A stretch of 64,000 bases of DNA. Source: Pseudomaricurvus alkylphenolicus. GTDB lineage: Bacteria > Pseudomonadota > Gammaproteobacteria > Pseudomonadales > Cellvibrionaceae. The notes beneath the pieces were generated by a model that saw only the letters and a program-made list of their open reading frames with translations, was not told the origin of the DNA and searched no databases. Positions 25,302 to 33,405 of the stretch are shown one piece after another. The stretch covers positions 62,001-126,000 of the forward strand of contig NZ_JAAQPI010000005.1 in NCBI RefSeq assembly GCF_011683955.1. The letters are read 5' to 3'. Position numbers and translations under genes: made by a program. Position 1 is the stretch's first letter; every line of letters starts with the position of its first letter.

Positions 25302-25329
25302 AAAAAAAGAGCAGCCCTGAGGCTGCTCT
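25302..25329 (-). terminator. terminator of exported YcaC gene
   Basis: On the minus strand AGAGCAGCC pairs with GGCTGCTCT, followed by TTTTTTT. It falls between the YcaC stop and the cytochrome c start, so the cytochrome is transcribed by read-through or from its own promoter. Confidence 0.82.
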
Positions 25330-25349
25330 GTCGAAAAGATGGTAGCGGG

Positions 25350-26063
25350 TTATTGTGCGGCGACTTGCTTTTGAGTGGCCATAAAGCTGTTGTAAGCCCA
25401 GCCGTAGGAGGTATGCTCGCCCAGAATGGCTCCCAGTTCCATCGCCTTGGGGCTGCGCCAATCGTCCATTAACTCGGCCAGCACGGAACCCCAAGTGGTC
25501 ACTTTTACACCGGCTTGAGTCATACGCATCATGGCGGCTTCCTGTACGGTTTTGTTCCAGGTGCCGGAGGCGTCGATCACAGCGTAAACGTCGTAACCTT
25601 CTGCAGCGGCTGCGATGGCGGGGAACATCAGGCAAACGTCAGTGACAATACCCGCCATAATAATTTTCTTGCGTCCGGTTTTCTTGATGGCCTTGCGGAA
25701 TTCTTCGGAGTTCCAAGCATTGATCTCTCCAGAACGATTAATGATCTCGGCATCGGGAAGGTTGTTGGAAACTTCCGGCATGATCGGGCCGTTGGGACCG
25801 GAAGGGTAGCTGGCGGTAATGACGCTGGGCAGGTCCAGTGTCTTTGCCATTTTGGTGAGGCCTTTGATGTTATTCTTCAGCAATGTGGGATTCAGGTCTC
25901 TGACACCCACCAGCAGTCCGGTTTGGTGGTCGATCATTGCAAGAACAGCGTTGTCAGGGGTCAGCGTTTCTGCAAACTGCTTGGATCCTCCCAGTGCCAG
26001 CGTGGAAGTAAACAGCAGGGAGGTGAGTCCGAGCAGTGAAATCAATTTAGTCAGTTGCTTCAT
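25350..26063 (-). CDS. exported isochorismatase-family hydrolase (YcaC paralogue)
   Basis: 237 aa. It repeats the protein at 2292-2939 nearly throughout (ETLTPDNAVLAxIDHQTGLL and TGRKKIIMAGIVTDVCL shared), but has a signal peptide (MKQLTKLISLLGLTSLLFTS, AxA-like site near residue 24). D45 and C144 are the expected catalytic residues. Family members are normally cytosolic, so periplasmic placement is unusual. A dyad at 26201 matching that of the cytosolic copy at 15 of 16 positions lies upstream, suggesting common control. Substrate unknown. Confidence 0.88.
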   Translation of the reverse strand: MKQLTKLISLLGLTSLLFTSTLALGGSKQFAETLTPDNAVLAMIDHQTGLLVGVRDLNPTLLKNNIKGLTKMAKTLDLPSVITASYPSGPNGPIMPEVSNNLPDAEIINRSGEINAWNSEEFRKAIKKTGRKKIIMAGIVTDVCLMFPAIAAAAEGYDVYAVIDASGTWNKTVQEAAMMRMTQAGVKVTTWGSVLAELMDDWRSPKAMELGAILGEHTSYGWAYNSFMATQKQVAAQ

Positions 26064-26200
26064 AATGATTGTGTCTCTAGATGGATTGGTACTTCAGATT
26101 AAAGCCTCCGGTGTCTTCAATAGAATCTCAAGAACACCAAAAGTAGCGCTAAAATATCATGGTGATGTGTGACTGATTAGCCCCGTGTTTGCTTATATGA

Positions 26201-26216
26201 GTTCCAGAATTAGAAC
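26201..26216. promoter_or_regulatory. GTTC-N8-GAAC dyad upstream of exported YcaC gene
   Basis: GTTCCAGAATTAGAAC; its reverse complement matches the LysR-promoter dyad at 3059-3074 at 15 of 16 positions. It lies 138 bp upstream of the ATG at 26063. Sharing this with the other YcaC operon implies that the LysR protein controls both; inferred. Confidence 0.5.
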
Positions 26217-26226
26217 AATTCTCTGG

Positions 26227-26511
26227 TTATTGGTTTGAGAAATAGGCCGAAAGATCTCTAATGTCCTGATCACTGAGAGAAGCGGCCACGGGACTCATTG
26301 TCGGGCTGAACCAGAATTTGCTTCGAAAGTGCCTAAGCGCTTTCTCAAGAAACAACTGTTGTTGACCTTTCAGGTTCGGGTGTTCGTCATAGCTTGCATT
26401 GTGACAGCTCCGACAAGCTTCACTCTTCAGTCTGCCCGCTTCGATGTCGCCGGAAGCAAGGGCATGTGCGCCAATGAAAATCACGGGTATTACCAAGGCA
26501 TGTCTAATCAT
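26227..26511 (-). CDS. small cytochrome c (c553-like)
   Basis: 94 aa. Short signal peptide (to about residue 19), haem motif CRSCHNASYDEHPNL (about 33-47), an axial Met candidate in SPTMSP and SDQDIRDLSAYFSNQ at the end. Periplasmic electron carrier. The start codon shares one base with the sulfatase stop (TAATG), so it is translationally coupled to it. Pairing a cytochrome with an arylsulfatase is uncommon; it suggests the desulfated product is oxidised in the periplasm. Confidence 0.87.
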   Translation of the reverse strand: MIRHALVIPVIFIGAHALASGDIEAGRLKSEACRSCHNASYDEHPNLKGQQQLFLEKALRHFRSKFWFSPTMSPVAASLSDQDIRDLSAYFSNQ

Positions 26512-28187
26512 TATAGGTTCTCCTGCGTTTTAGGGTTTGATGGCGGTAGCAGCCCCGCCTTTTTCTCGTATCGGTTCCAGAGCGAGATTAACTCGGAAGT
26601 GATTTTCGGATACTTTTGGGAGAGATCTCGCCGCTCAGATATATCCTTCGAAAGATCATAGAGTGACCAGCTTTGACGATTACCCGCTGTGCCAATGGAC
26701 AATAACTTCCAATCTCCCCTGCGTATCGCTCGGTGACCAAAAAGCTCCCAGCCCATGGCATAGCCAGGGGAATGAATATCGGTGGTCCGGCCCATAAGAT
26801 AGGGGAGCATGGAAGTCCCCATAGGTTCGTGTATCATTCGACCGCGATAGCGGGACCCCGGATGAGAGACTTGCGCCAGATCGAGCAAGGTCGGTGTAAT
26901 ATCAAGAACAGAGGCAAACTCGTGACTGACCCCGGGAGCTTTGAGAGCGCCAGGAAAGCTGATAAACGCTGGAACTCGTGTGCCTCCCTCCGTTGGATAA
27001 CCTTTGTAGAGGCGAAAAGGAGTGGCCACCGCCTGGGCCCAGTCGCTGCCCTGATCGATAAATGACGTGGGTCGTCCCATATTCTCCAAACGGTTGTCAA
27101 ATTGCTTCATCCACTCTCCGACGCCAGGTCTGACACTGGCATTCACGCCTTCTGGTCCGTTGTCAGAGAGAAAAATGATCAACGTATTTTCATATTGGCC
27201 GCTTAACTTCAGCTGTCGAACAAGGCGGCCGATATGATGATCCATCGAGTCCACCATTGCGGCGTAAACCGCCATGCGTTTTGCCTCTATTTGCTGCTGT
27301 CGACTGTCTAGCGCGTTCCACCTTTGCTCCATCAAATCAGCTTCGTGGATTTTTACGTCGTTCGGGATCAGCTCAAGTCGTTTCAGTTTTTTCAGTCGCC
27401 GTGTCGCGATAGGCAGATAACCTGTAATGTATCGATCTTTATATTTCTCGATCAGATCATCCGGAGCTTGCAGAGGCCAGTGCGGGGCAGTATATGCCAA
27501 GTAAGCGAAAAACGGTTGTTGATCGCGGTCATCTGACGATATGAATTCGATCATTTTGTCGGTATAAAACTCTGACGAATAGAAGTTGCCTGGAAGCTCG
27601 ACAGTATGATTGCCTTCACGATAACTGGCGATTGGTTGGTATACAGAGTGACCCCGAACATCAAAGTGTGAAGCAGCTCCATGAAGCAGCGCAAACGATC
27701 GATCAAATCCTCGCTCGGCGGGAGATTGCATCGGATCTAAACCCAGGTGCCACTTGCCCGCCATATAAGTGTGATAGCCAGCGTTTCTGAGCAGTGTGGC
27801 AACGGTGACAACCTGTTGGTTCAGATATCCTTCGTAGCCGGGTTTACCTCGTCTGGAATCTTGAGTGGCCTTCATTACCTCTGCCATATTGCCAAGCCCG
27901 GCTTGATGATTGTCGGTGCCTGTCAGGAGCATGGATCGTGTTGGTGAGCAGGTGGGAGCCGCGTAAAAGTTGCTGAATTTTGTGCCTCTGTTCGCCAGAG
28001 CATCGAGATTGGGTGTGTCGATTTCCCCACCAAATGATCCAATGTCTGAGAATCCCAGATCATCTGCGAGTATCACTAATATGTTTGGCCTGCCGGTGTC
28101 GGCCATAGTGGCGACATGAACAAACAGGACAAGAATAAACAGAAGTAGCGGAGCGTGTCTGTTAACAAGCCATGCATAAGTCATCAT
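26511..28187 (-). CDS. type I arylsulfatase, periplasmic
   Basis: 558 aa. Signal peptide (about 11-29) and the sulfatase domain. The formylglycine motif CSPTR is at 80-84, with metal ligands ADD (41-43) and later FLSDNGPEG. The motif CSPTR is that of the Pseudomonas aeruginosa enzyme, so maturation by a formylglycine-generating enzyme is expected; no such gene is in the window. Role: removes sulfate from a sulfate ester in the periplasm. Start candidates differ by one codon (28187 or 28184). Upstream is a palindrome at 28217-28243. Confidence 0.93.
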   Translation of the reverse strand: MMTYAWLVNRHAPLLLFILVLFVHVATMADTGRPNILVILADDLGFSDIGSFGGEIDTPNLDALANRGTKFSNFYAAPTCSPTRSMLLTGTDNHQAGLGNMAEVMKATQDSRRGKPGYEGYLNQQVVTVATLLRNAGYHTYMAGKWHLGLDPMQSPAERGFDRSFALLHGAASHFDVRGHSVYQPIASYREGNHTVELPGNFYSSEFYTDKMIEFISSDDRDQQPFFAYLAYTAPHWPLQAPDDLIEKYKDRYITGYLPIATRRLKKLKRLELIPNDVKIHEADLMEQRWNALDSRQQQIEAKRMAVYAAMVDSMDHHIGRLVRQLKLSGQYENTLIIFLSDNGPEGVNASVRPGVGEWMKQFDNRLENMGRPTSFIDQGSDWAQAVATPFRLYKGYPTEGGTRVPAFISFPGALKAPGVSHEFASVLDITPTLLDLAQVSHPGSRYRGRMIHEPMGTSMLPYLMGRTTDIHSPGYAMGWELFGHRAIRRGDWKLLSIGTAGNRQSWSLYDLSKDISERRDLSQKYPKITSELISLWNRYEKKAGLLPPSNPKTQENL

Positions 28188-28216
28188 AACAATCTGTATC
28201 TAGGGGTTAGCCGAGT

Positions 28217-28243
28217 GTTCATCAATGGGCCATTGATTTGAAC
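28217..28243. promoter_or_regulatory. palindrome upstream of the sulfatase gene
   Basis: ATCAATGG and CCATTGAT flank a single G (28221-28237), extended by GTTC at 28217 and GAAC at 28240. The centre is about 42 bp upstream of the ATG, an operator-like position. A regulator cannot be assigned. Confidence 0.45.
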
Positions 28244-28249
28244 TGAATT

Positions 28250-28276
28250 CGCCTCCCCTGTCTGAGGAGGCGTTTT
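28250..28276 (+). terminator. hairpin between TonB and sulfatase genes
   Basis: CGCCTCC pairs with GGAGGCG followed by TTTT on the plus strand. Both flanking genes are on the minus strand, on which the T-run is absent, so its function for them is weak. Confidence 0.35.
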
Positions 28277-28294
28277 AAGAGGACGGTCCGGAAT

Positions 28295-30664
28295 TTATTG
28301 ACCAAAGTGGTATTGAAACTTCAAATATAATTCCCGGGGTCTTGAAACGTTGGCGGTATTACTGCCGGCTACCGTGGTGATTCCACCAGCTGTGGAGTAA
28401 TCCTTATCGGTTAAATTCCTAACGCCCAGTGTGAGATCCCATCGGTCCATGGGCTCCAGGTAGGTGACACTGGCGTTAAGTCTGCTATAGGCCTGCTGCA
28501 TCATGTCCTCGGTGTTTTCAATGCGGAAGTACTGATCGTCCGTCCATATCCAATCCAGTCTGGAACGTAATGCACCACCTCCCGTAAACGACTTAAAGTG
28601 TGACAACCCCAGGTTGAAGTTCCACTTGGGTGTGTTAGGTAGCTCAGAGCTGGTGTCTATGAAAAAGGTCGTATTTCCACCTCCCGTGGTGAGTCTGTCG
28701 CCCACAACCGATTCAATGGTGTCGTCCAGGTAACCTCCGGCAAATTCCAACTTAAGGTTCTCCGTCACAATGGCAGTCACTTCCAGCTCCAACCCTCTAA
28801 GGGTTGCCTCCGCGAGATTGGTGATAGCCGGTGCGCCGGACAGAGCCGGACTACTGGCGGTTACCTGAATATCTTCATAGTTGGTCTGAAAAACCGCGGC
28901 ATTTAGACGCAGTCTGTCGTCGAGCCAGCTACTCTTGATGCCCATTTCTATAGCCGACACATATTCCGGATCGTATGACGGTAGCGCATCTGGCATTCCA
29001 CCAGGGAAGCGACCCGGAAACCCTCCGTCTCGAAATCCCTCTGTGTAGCTGGCGTAGACCATAGTATCGTGGGACAGGTTGTAGGAAAGGCTCAGCAAGG
29101 GGGTCAGTTCATGGGCGGACTGCAGGCCTGTGCTCTGCTGCAACTGGTTATTCATCATAAGGGCATAGTCGTAGTACTTATCGTCTTCTGTGTAACGGAG
29201 CCCAAGCGTGAACTGGAGGGCCTCGGTGGCTTGCCAGGTCAGCTGGCCGAAAACCGCTTTTGACGTATTCTCGATATTCCGAAAATCCGTTTGCGCCAGA
29301 GGAAGAGTGTCAAAATTGAAAGCGGGAGGGAGCAGAGGCGCGACCAGGGATACCGATTGCAGGCCTGTTTCCCTGAAGTAGTAGATTCCAGCTATATAGG
29401 TAACAGAGTCCGATAGCGAGCCCAGCAATTGAACCTCCTGGGAAAACTGCTCTTGCTCGAAAGTATCATTGATGTTGTGGAAGATAACGTAGGGCGTGTA
29501 GTCGAGATCGTTGTAGAAGTTTGCATCGAACTTTCTGAATCCGCTGATTGACGTTACCGTGCCCAAATTGGACTCCCAGGAAATCGCCAGACTGCCTCCA
29601 AGGCTGTTCAGTCGGTTAACCGGCTCGATAGGCATACCCTGCGAATCGGTCCAGACAGAGTTTACAGCGTGGCGGTCGCTTGGAATCCAGATGTTCCCAT
29701 AACAGGCGCGGTTGCTTTGCCGTCCAACGGCAGTGCTGCAACTGGTAAAGTCGCTGGAGATGTAACCCTGGGGCAACGGGGGTGGAAACGGGGTGCCTGA
29801 GTTAAAGCGAGAGGCAATAGGTGCGCCAGAGGCATTCAGGCTGTTGTCTGCAACATTACCCAGATTGGTGGGCACGGTAGGCGATGGCGATTCGGCAACT
29901 TCTGAGTAGTCCAATGCGAAGTCAATGGTCAGGTCCGATGTCGGTTCATAGCGAAATGTTGCACTGACGCCCCAGACGTCGTCTTCTCCCAGGTAGAGGT
30001 CATCGTACTGTAACGCTTTGACATAACCGTCTCGTTGGCGGCTGAAGGTGGCGAATCGAGCGGCAAGATCTTCGCTTAATGGCAAGTTTGCTTTGGCTTT
30101 GGCCTCAATGTACCCGTCGTTGCCGATGCTGACGGAAATGTCTGCGGAAGTATTCTCCGTTTCCGGTTTGGTAGTGACCAGATTAATCGCACCACCAATC
30201 GAGTTCCTACCAAACAGCGTTCCCTGGGGGCCTCTGAGAACCTCAGCGCGCTCAATGTCCAGGAGATCCACCAGACTGCCCAGTGATCTACCCATATAAA
30301 TGCCGTCCACATAAACACCAACGGCGGGATCGCTGTTGATGGTGAAGTCCGCCTGACCAATGCCTCTGATAAATACCGTGGGCGCACTTTTCATTCCTCC
30401 CACCGCTGCCGACCCTTCGAAGCTGACATTAGGGGCTGCCGCGCCGATATCTGTCAGGTCGGTGGTGCCGCGATTCTCCAGATCGGCAGCGCTGAAGGCG
30501 CTAACGGCAATGGGTGTATCCTGGAGAGATTCTTCCATCTTTCTGGCGGTAACGACGAGCTCTTCGATAGCAAGTGTATTTTGTGGAAGAGCCAGCGTCA
30601 CTGGACTCCCCAGCATTCCGATGGCCAATGCCAGAGTATTTAATCTCGCGAAATTTGAGTACAT
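28295..30664 (-). CDS. TonB-dependent receptor
   Basis: 789 aa. Signal peptide to about residue 26, IEELVVTARKMEESL, plug with RAEVLRGPQGTLFGRNSIGGAIN, and a typical barrel. The C-terminus reads LKFQYHFGQ, so the usual terminal aromatic residue is two positions in from the end. It is divergent from the AraC gene at 30929 and upstream of the sulfatase on the same strand, so a sulfated substrate may be imported by it; inferred from position only. Confidence 0.94.
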   Translation of the reverse strand: MYSNFARLNTLALAIGMLGSPVTLALPQNTLAIEELVVTARKMEESLQDTPIAVSAFSAADLENRGTTDLTDIGAAAPNVSFEGSAAVGGMKSAPTVFIRGIGQADFTINSDPAVGVYVDGIYMGRSLGSLVDLLDIERAEVLRGPQGTLFGRNSIGGAINLVTTKPETENTSADISVSIGNDGYIEAKAKANLPLSEDLAARFATFSRQRDGYVKALQYDDLYLGEDDVWGVSATFRYEPTSDLTIDFALDYSEVAESPSPTVPTNLGNVADNSLNASGAPIASRFNSGTPFPPPLPQGYISSDFTSCSTAVGRQSNRACYGNIWIPSDRHAVNSVWTDSQGMPIEPVNRLNSLGGSLAISWESNLGTVTSISGFRKFDANFYNDLDYTPYVIFHNINDTFEQEQFSQEVQLLGSLSDSVTYIAGIYYFRETGLQSVSLVAPLLPPAFNFDTLPLAQTDFRNIENTSKAVFGQLTWQATEALQFTLGLRYTEDDKYYDYALMMNNQLQQSTGLQSAHELTPLLSLSYNLSHDTMVYASYTEGFRDGGFPGRFPGGMPDALPSYDPEYVSAIEMGIKSSWLDDRLRLNAAVFQTNYEDIQVTASSPALSGAPAITNLAEATLRGLELEVTAIVTENLKLEFAGGYLDDTIESVVGDRLTTGGGNTTFFIDTSSELPNTPKWNFNLGLSHFKSFTGGGALRSRLDWIWTDDQYFRIENTEDMMQQAYSRLNASVTYLEPMDRWDLTLGVRNLTDKDYSTAGGITTVAGSNTANVSRPRELYLKFQYHFGQ

Positions 30665-30859
30665 AAAGCTCTCCTGTTTATTTTAATAGGTCGTTTGGAA
30701 TTCTTGCGTCTACGCCAGGAAATCCTATCAGTGGAGCTTTCTGTTTGTTTAACACATATGCGCAGCGGCTAGCGTTCCAGTGCACAATTTGTTCATCTAT
30801 TAGTAGCAGTGTGTGGTTCTGTCGCCAAGAGGAAGGGCCATTCAAAATTAGAACACTCT

Positions 30860-30875
30860 GTTCCAATTGGGGAAC
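30860..30875. promoter_or_regulatory. GTTC-N8-GAAC dyad at the TonB/AraC divergent promoter
   Basis: GTTCCAATTGGGGAAC matches the 3059-3074 dyad at 13 of 16 positions. A TTAGAAC half-site directly precedes it. It is 54 bp upstream of the AraC start and about 196 bp from the TonB start. Confidence 0.4.
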
Positions 30876-30928
30876 ATCAGTCGACTTGTGTGGTTTGATG
30901 GCATTCCATACTATCTATTAACGATAAG

Positions 30929-31957
30929 ATGACATATTCACCAGATGCTTTCATGGAACTAAAGATGAACCTCTTGGCACTCCTGGACGTACACAGTGGG
31001 CTTCCGTTTGAGAACAATATCATTGTCAATACAAACTCTTTTGATGAGTTTCAGGATAGGTTGAACCAGAGAGTCGCGCTGGAAAGTCGATACTTTGACT
31101 CCATGGATTCCAGTCGGGGGGAGAGCTTTAAGGTGACAGCGCAAAGGGTCAACACGACTCGGATCAGTGCCTGTTATCATAGTGCTTCCTTTCATGTAAC
31201 GTCGCCACCGCTGGAGACTTACCACGTGATTATCCCTATTAATGGGGTAGTTACATCAAATCACCATCACCGGGAAGTGGTAGCAGGGCAAAGTCTGTTT
31301 TTCACGCCCAATGACACGGTTGATGTGGTTTGGGGCAGAGACTCTATGGCTCTGGTGCTTACTGTGGAGATGGAGTCTTTTCTGAGTTATGTCAAGCAAC
31401 AGTACTCCGTGATCGGGGAGATTACCGAACCGTCTCTGAGTGGTGTCGTGGATCTGAGTCAAGGGGGCGGCAGTCTGGTTAATATCCTGGCGACCATCAG
31501 TCGGGAAAGTCAGGTACCATCTTCCAGTTTAAATCGCAGTAACGTTTCCAGACATCTTGAACACTTACTGTTTGAGGGATTGATTTTTAGCCACCAAGGC
31601 ATGAAGAAAATGATCGACCTTGATGACCGGATTAAGCCAGCTTGTGTGAAAAGGGCCATCGATTATATCGTCGATAATATCCATCGGGACATTTCACTAG
31701 CGGATTTAGTGAAAGAGACCCATGTGAGTAAAAGAACCCTTGAGAAGGGGTTCTCGAGCTCTTGCCAAACGAGTCCGATGGCGTATATTAGGCGATTAAA
31801 GCTCTCAAGAATTCGTCAGGAGCTTATGGGGTCTTCACCAGAAAAGACAACCGTCAGCGCAATCGCAGAGAATTACGGATTTTATCATGCCAGTAATTTT
31901 ACTGCTCGTTACTATCAACTTTTTGCAGAGAACCCTTCCGAAACTCTGAAGAAGTAA
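30929..31957 (+). CDS. AraC-family transcriptional regulator
   Basis: 342 aa. The N-terminal ~210 residues fit a cupin-type effector domain of the AraC_binding/Cupin_6 kind (THHVIIPI-like YHVIIPINGVV, AGQSLFFTPND). Two helix-turn-helix units follow at about 250-340 (ISLADLVKETHVSKRTLEKG and VSAIAENYGFYHASNFTARY). The divergent TonB gene at 28295-30664 is its likely target. The N-terminal layout resembles regulators of aromatic catabolism, though that is only a likeness. The exact start is uncertain; a methionine at residue 9 is possible. Confidence 0.9.
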   Translation: MTYSPDAFMELKMNLLALLDVHSGLPFENNIIVNTNSFDEFQDRLNQRVALESRYFDSMDSSRGESFKVTAQRVNTTRISACYHSASFHVTSPPLETYHVIIPINGVVTSNHHHREVVAGQSLFFTPNDTVDVVWGRDSMALVLTVEMESFLSYVKQQYSVIGEITEPSLSGVVDLSQGGGSLVNILATISRESQVPSSSLNRSNVSRHLEHLLFEGLIFSHQGMKKMIDLDDRIKPACVKRAIDYIVDNIHRDISLADLVKETHVSKRTLEKGFSSSCQTSPMAYIRRLKLSRIRQELMGSSPEKTTVSAIAENYGFYHASNFTARYYQLFAENPSETLKK

Positions 31958-31999
31958 TTTCTAAAAAACTCTGAATCCGTACAGCTAATCAATATCGCT

Positions 32000-32266
32000 C
32001 TATTGCATAGAAAAAATAATGAGATCGCAGTTGGTAATGGATTCGATCACGATTTCCTCCCCTGTCAATGTTGACCCAGCGCCAAAGTACTTTCCATTAA
32101 TACGGATAGAGCCATTGACCAGATATAGAAGACACTTTCCCGAAACCTGGTGATGGCTGTTTCGAGTCATCAAAGCACTATCCATGTTGATACGCGTGGA
32201 TTGCAATGATGCCTTTTTGTAGATAATACGCTTGAATAACACGGGGGGCGAAAACACACCATTCAT
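32000..32266 (-). CDS. pirin C-terminal-domain-like small protein
   Basis: 88 aa. It aligns with the C-terminal half of the pirin at 1577-2242: STRINMDSALM against STKVDIALM, YLVNGSIRINGK against YVTNGTVKIHG, and IIFSMQ against IIVCSQ. The metal-binding N-terminal cupin is absent. It is either a decayed pirin remnant or a real single-domain protein. No conserved neighbour or clear Shine-Dalgarno. Convergent with the AraC gene. An ATCGAT box lies 67 bp upstream. Confidence 0.55.
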   Translation of the reverse strand: MNGVFSPPVLFKRIIYKKASLQSTRINMDSALMTRNSHHQVSGKCLLYLVNGSIRINGKYFGAGSTLTGEEIVIESITNCDLIIFSMQ

Positions 32267-32330
32267 AAACTACCTTTTGTCTACTATTATTGAAAGCATG
32301 CAGAGAGTAAGTTGATTCAAGTCAATCTTA

Positions 32331-32340
32331 AAATCGATAT
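32331..32340. promoter_or_regulatory. single ATCGAT box upstream of VOC gene
   Basis: AAATCGATAT with AT-rich flanks, 83-88 bp upstream of the VOC start at 32421. No good partner box at 18-19 bp was found. The intergenic region 32267-32420 otherwise shows nothing recognisable. Confidence 0.35.
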
Positions 32341-32420
32341 TATATTGTAATATGCATTTAGTGTCATTTTTAAGTGACTCATTAATTCCCATTCTCTAGA
32401 TCAAAAAAAGGAACAATACT

Positions 32421-32888
32421 ATGAAAAGACTTGGCCACGTTGCTGTTTATGTGTCCGATATTGAGAAATCTCGACGCTTTTACGAAGAGGTTGTCGGACT
32501 CAAGCATTCGGAGACCCGAGGCGGTGAAGATCATAATGCGCTTAAGGATCTAAATATCACACTGTGTTTCTTGAGCTGTGGCCATTTACACCACGATTTC
32601 GTTCTTGTGGAGAAAAAAGATGGCAGAGGTGATCCTGTGGAAGTGGGTGGTTATTCACTGATGCACTTGGCATTTGAATTGGAAGCGGAAAAAACGATTG
32701 AAGAATTTTCAGAATACGTCAGGAAACAGGGTATCGAAATCGCAATGGGGCCTGTGATGCATGATCGTGAACCTGTCGGAGATGGTACATGGGGTGGTAA
32801 CCATTCCGTCTATTTTCGCGATCCGGATGGACATGATATTGAAGTCTACCAGGGCATGGATGACTTCGTTGAAAACATTATTCGGTAG
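32421..32888 (+). CDS. VOC-family protein, extradiol dioxygenase-like
   Basis: 155 aa, two VOC half-modules. A complete His-His-Glu set is present: H6 (LGHVAVYVSD), H82 (LMHLAFEL) and E141 (GHDIEVYQG), plus a His pair at 57-58 (HLHHDF) equivalent to the acid-base His of BphC. It therefore has a full type I extradiol-like metal site, unlike the double-VOC protein at 20614. Small single-domain extradiols of this length are known. AAAGGA precedes the ATG. Convergent with the VOC gene at 32938. Ring cleavage is plausible but unproved. Confidence 0.83.
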   Translation: MKRLGHVAVYVSDIEKSRRFYEEVVGLKHSETRGGEDHNALKDLNITLCFLSCGHLHHDFVLVEKKDGRGDPVEVGGYSLMHLAFELEAEKTIEEFSEYVRKQGIEIAMGPVMHDREPVGDGTWGGNHSVYFRDPDGHDIEVYQGMDDFVENIIR

Positions 32889-32894
32889 AGCCGG

Positions 32895-32931
32895 AAAAAA
32901 GACCCCCTCACCCAAGAGGATAGTGAGGGGG
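32895..32931 (-). terminator. terminator of crotonase-AACS-VOC operon
   Basis: On the minus strand CCCCCTCAC pairs with GTGAGGGGG, followed by TCTTTTTT. It lies immediately after the stop of the VOC gene at 32938. It may also block read-through from the convergent VOC gene. Confidence 0.85.
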
Positions 32932-32937
32932 ATGGAA

Positions 32938-33393
32938 CTATTCCGATGCCTGCACGATTTGCATGTGCATACCCCATGGCGTCCGAAAATAGAAAAAGCC
33001 GTATTCACTGATGGCGTATACTTCCACGCCTGGCTGCTTTGCCAGATAGCGAGCGGCTTTATTCAGGTCTGGCACAGAAAAAGCAATGTGACGGGCATGG
33101 ATGTGACTCAGATCGATGTTCTCGCATCGCTGATCAGGCCCTGACCACTCTGTCAGCTCTACTTTTTGCCCATTGTTGGCGATTAAAAAGGCGCCACAGT
33201 AGCCCGCTCGGGGGTGTACGCCGAAAACGTCTGACATAGTATTTCCGGTTTCGTCCGAAACCGGATTAAACATCTGTAGCAACTCAAATCCGAGAACCTC
33301 TTTGAAAAACTGTATAGCGGCATCCAGGTCAGGGACAACAAAACCCACGTGATCGATGGTAACCGTTTCAGCCAATGCGTTGAAATTGGTCAA
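32938..33393 (-). CDS. VOC-family protein (methylmalonyl-CoA epimerase/glyoxalase-like)
   Basis: 151 aa. Candidate metal ligands in order are H15 (IDHVGFVV), E79 (KVELTEW), H102 (ARHIAFSV) and Q145 (MHMQIVQ), the H-E-H-Q pattern of epimerase/lyase-like VOC proteins rather than an extradiol H-H-E. Role likely isomerisation, epimerisation or hydration of a small acid or CoA ester. Twelve bp after the AACS gene, last gene of the operon. Confidence 0.8.
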   Translation of the reverse strand: MTNFNALAETVTIDHVGFVVPDLDAAIQFFKEVLGFELLQMFNPVSDETGNTMSDVFGVHPRAGYCGAFLIANNGQKVELTEWSGPDQRCENIDLSHIHARHIAFSVPDLNKAARYLAKQPGVEVYAISEYGFFYFRTPWGMHMQIVQASE

Positions 33394-33405
33394 GATACAG
33401 GACTC

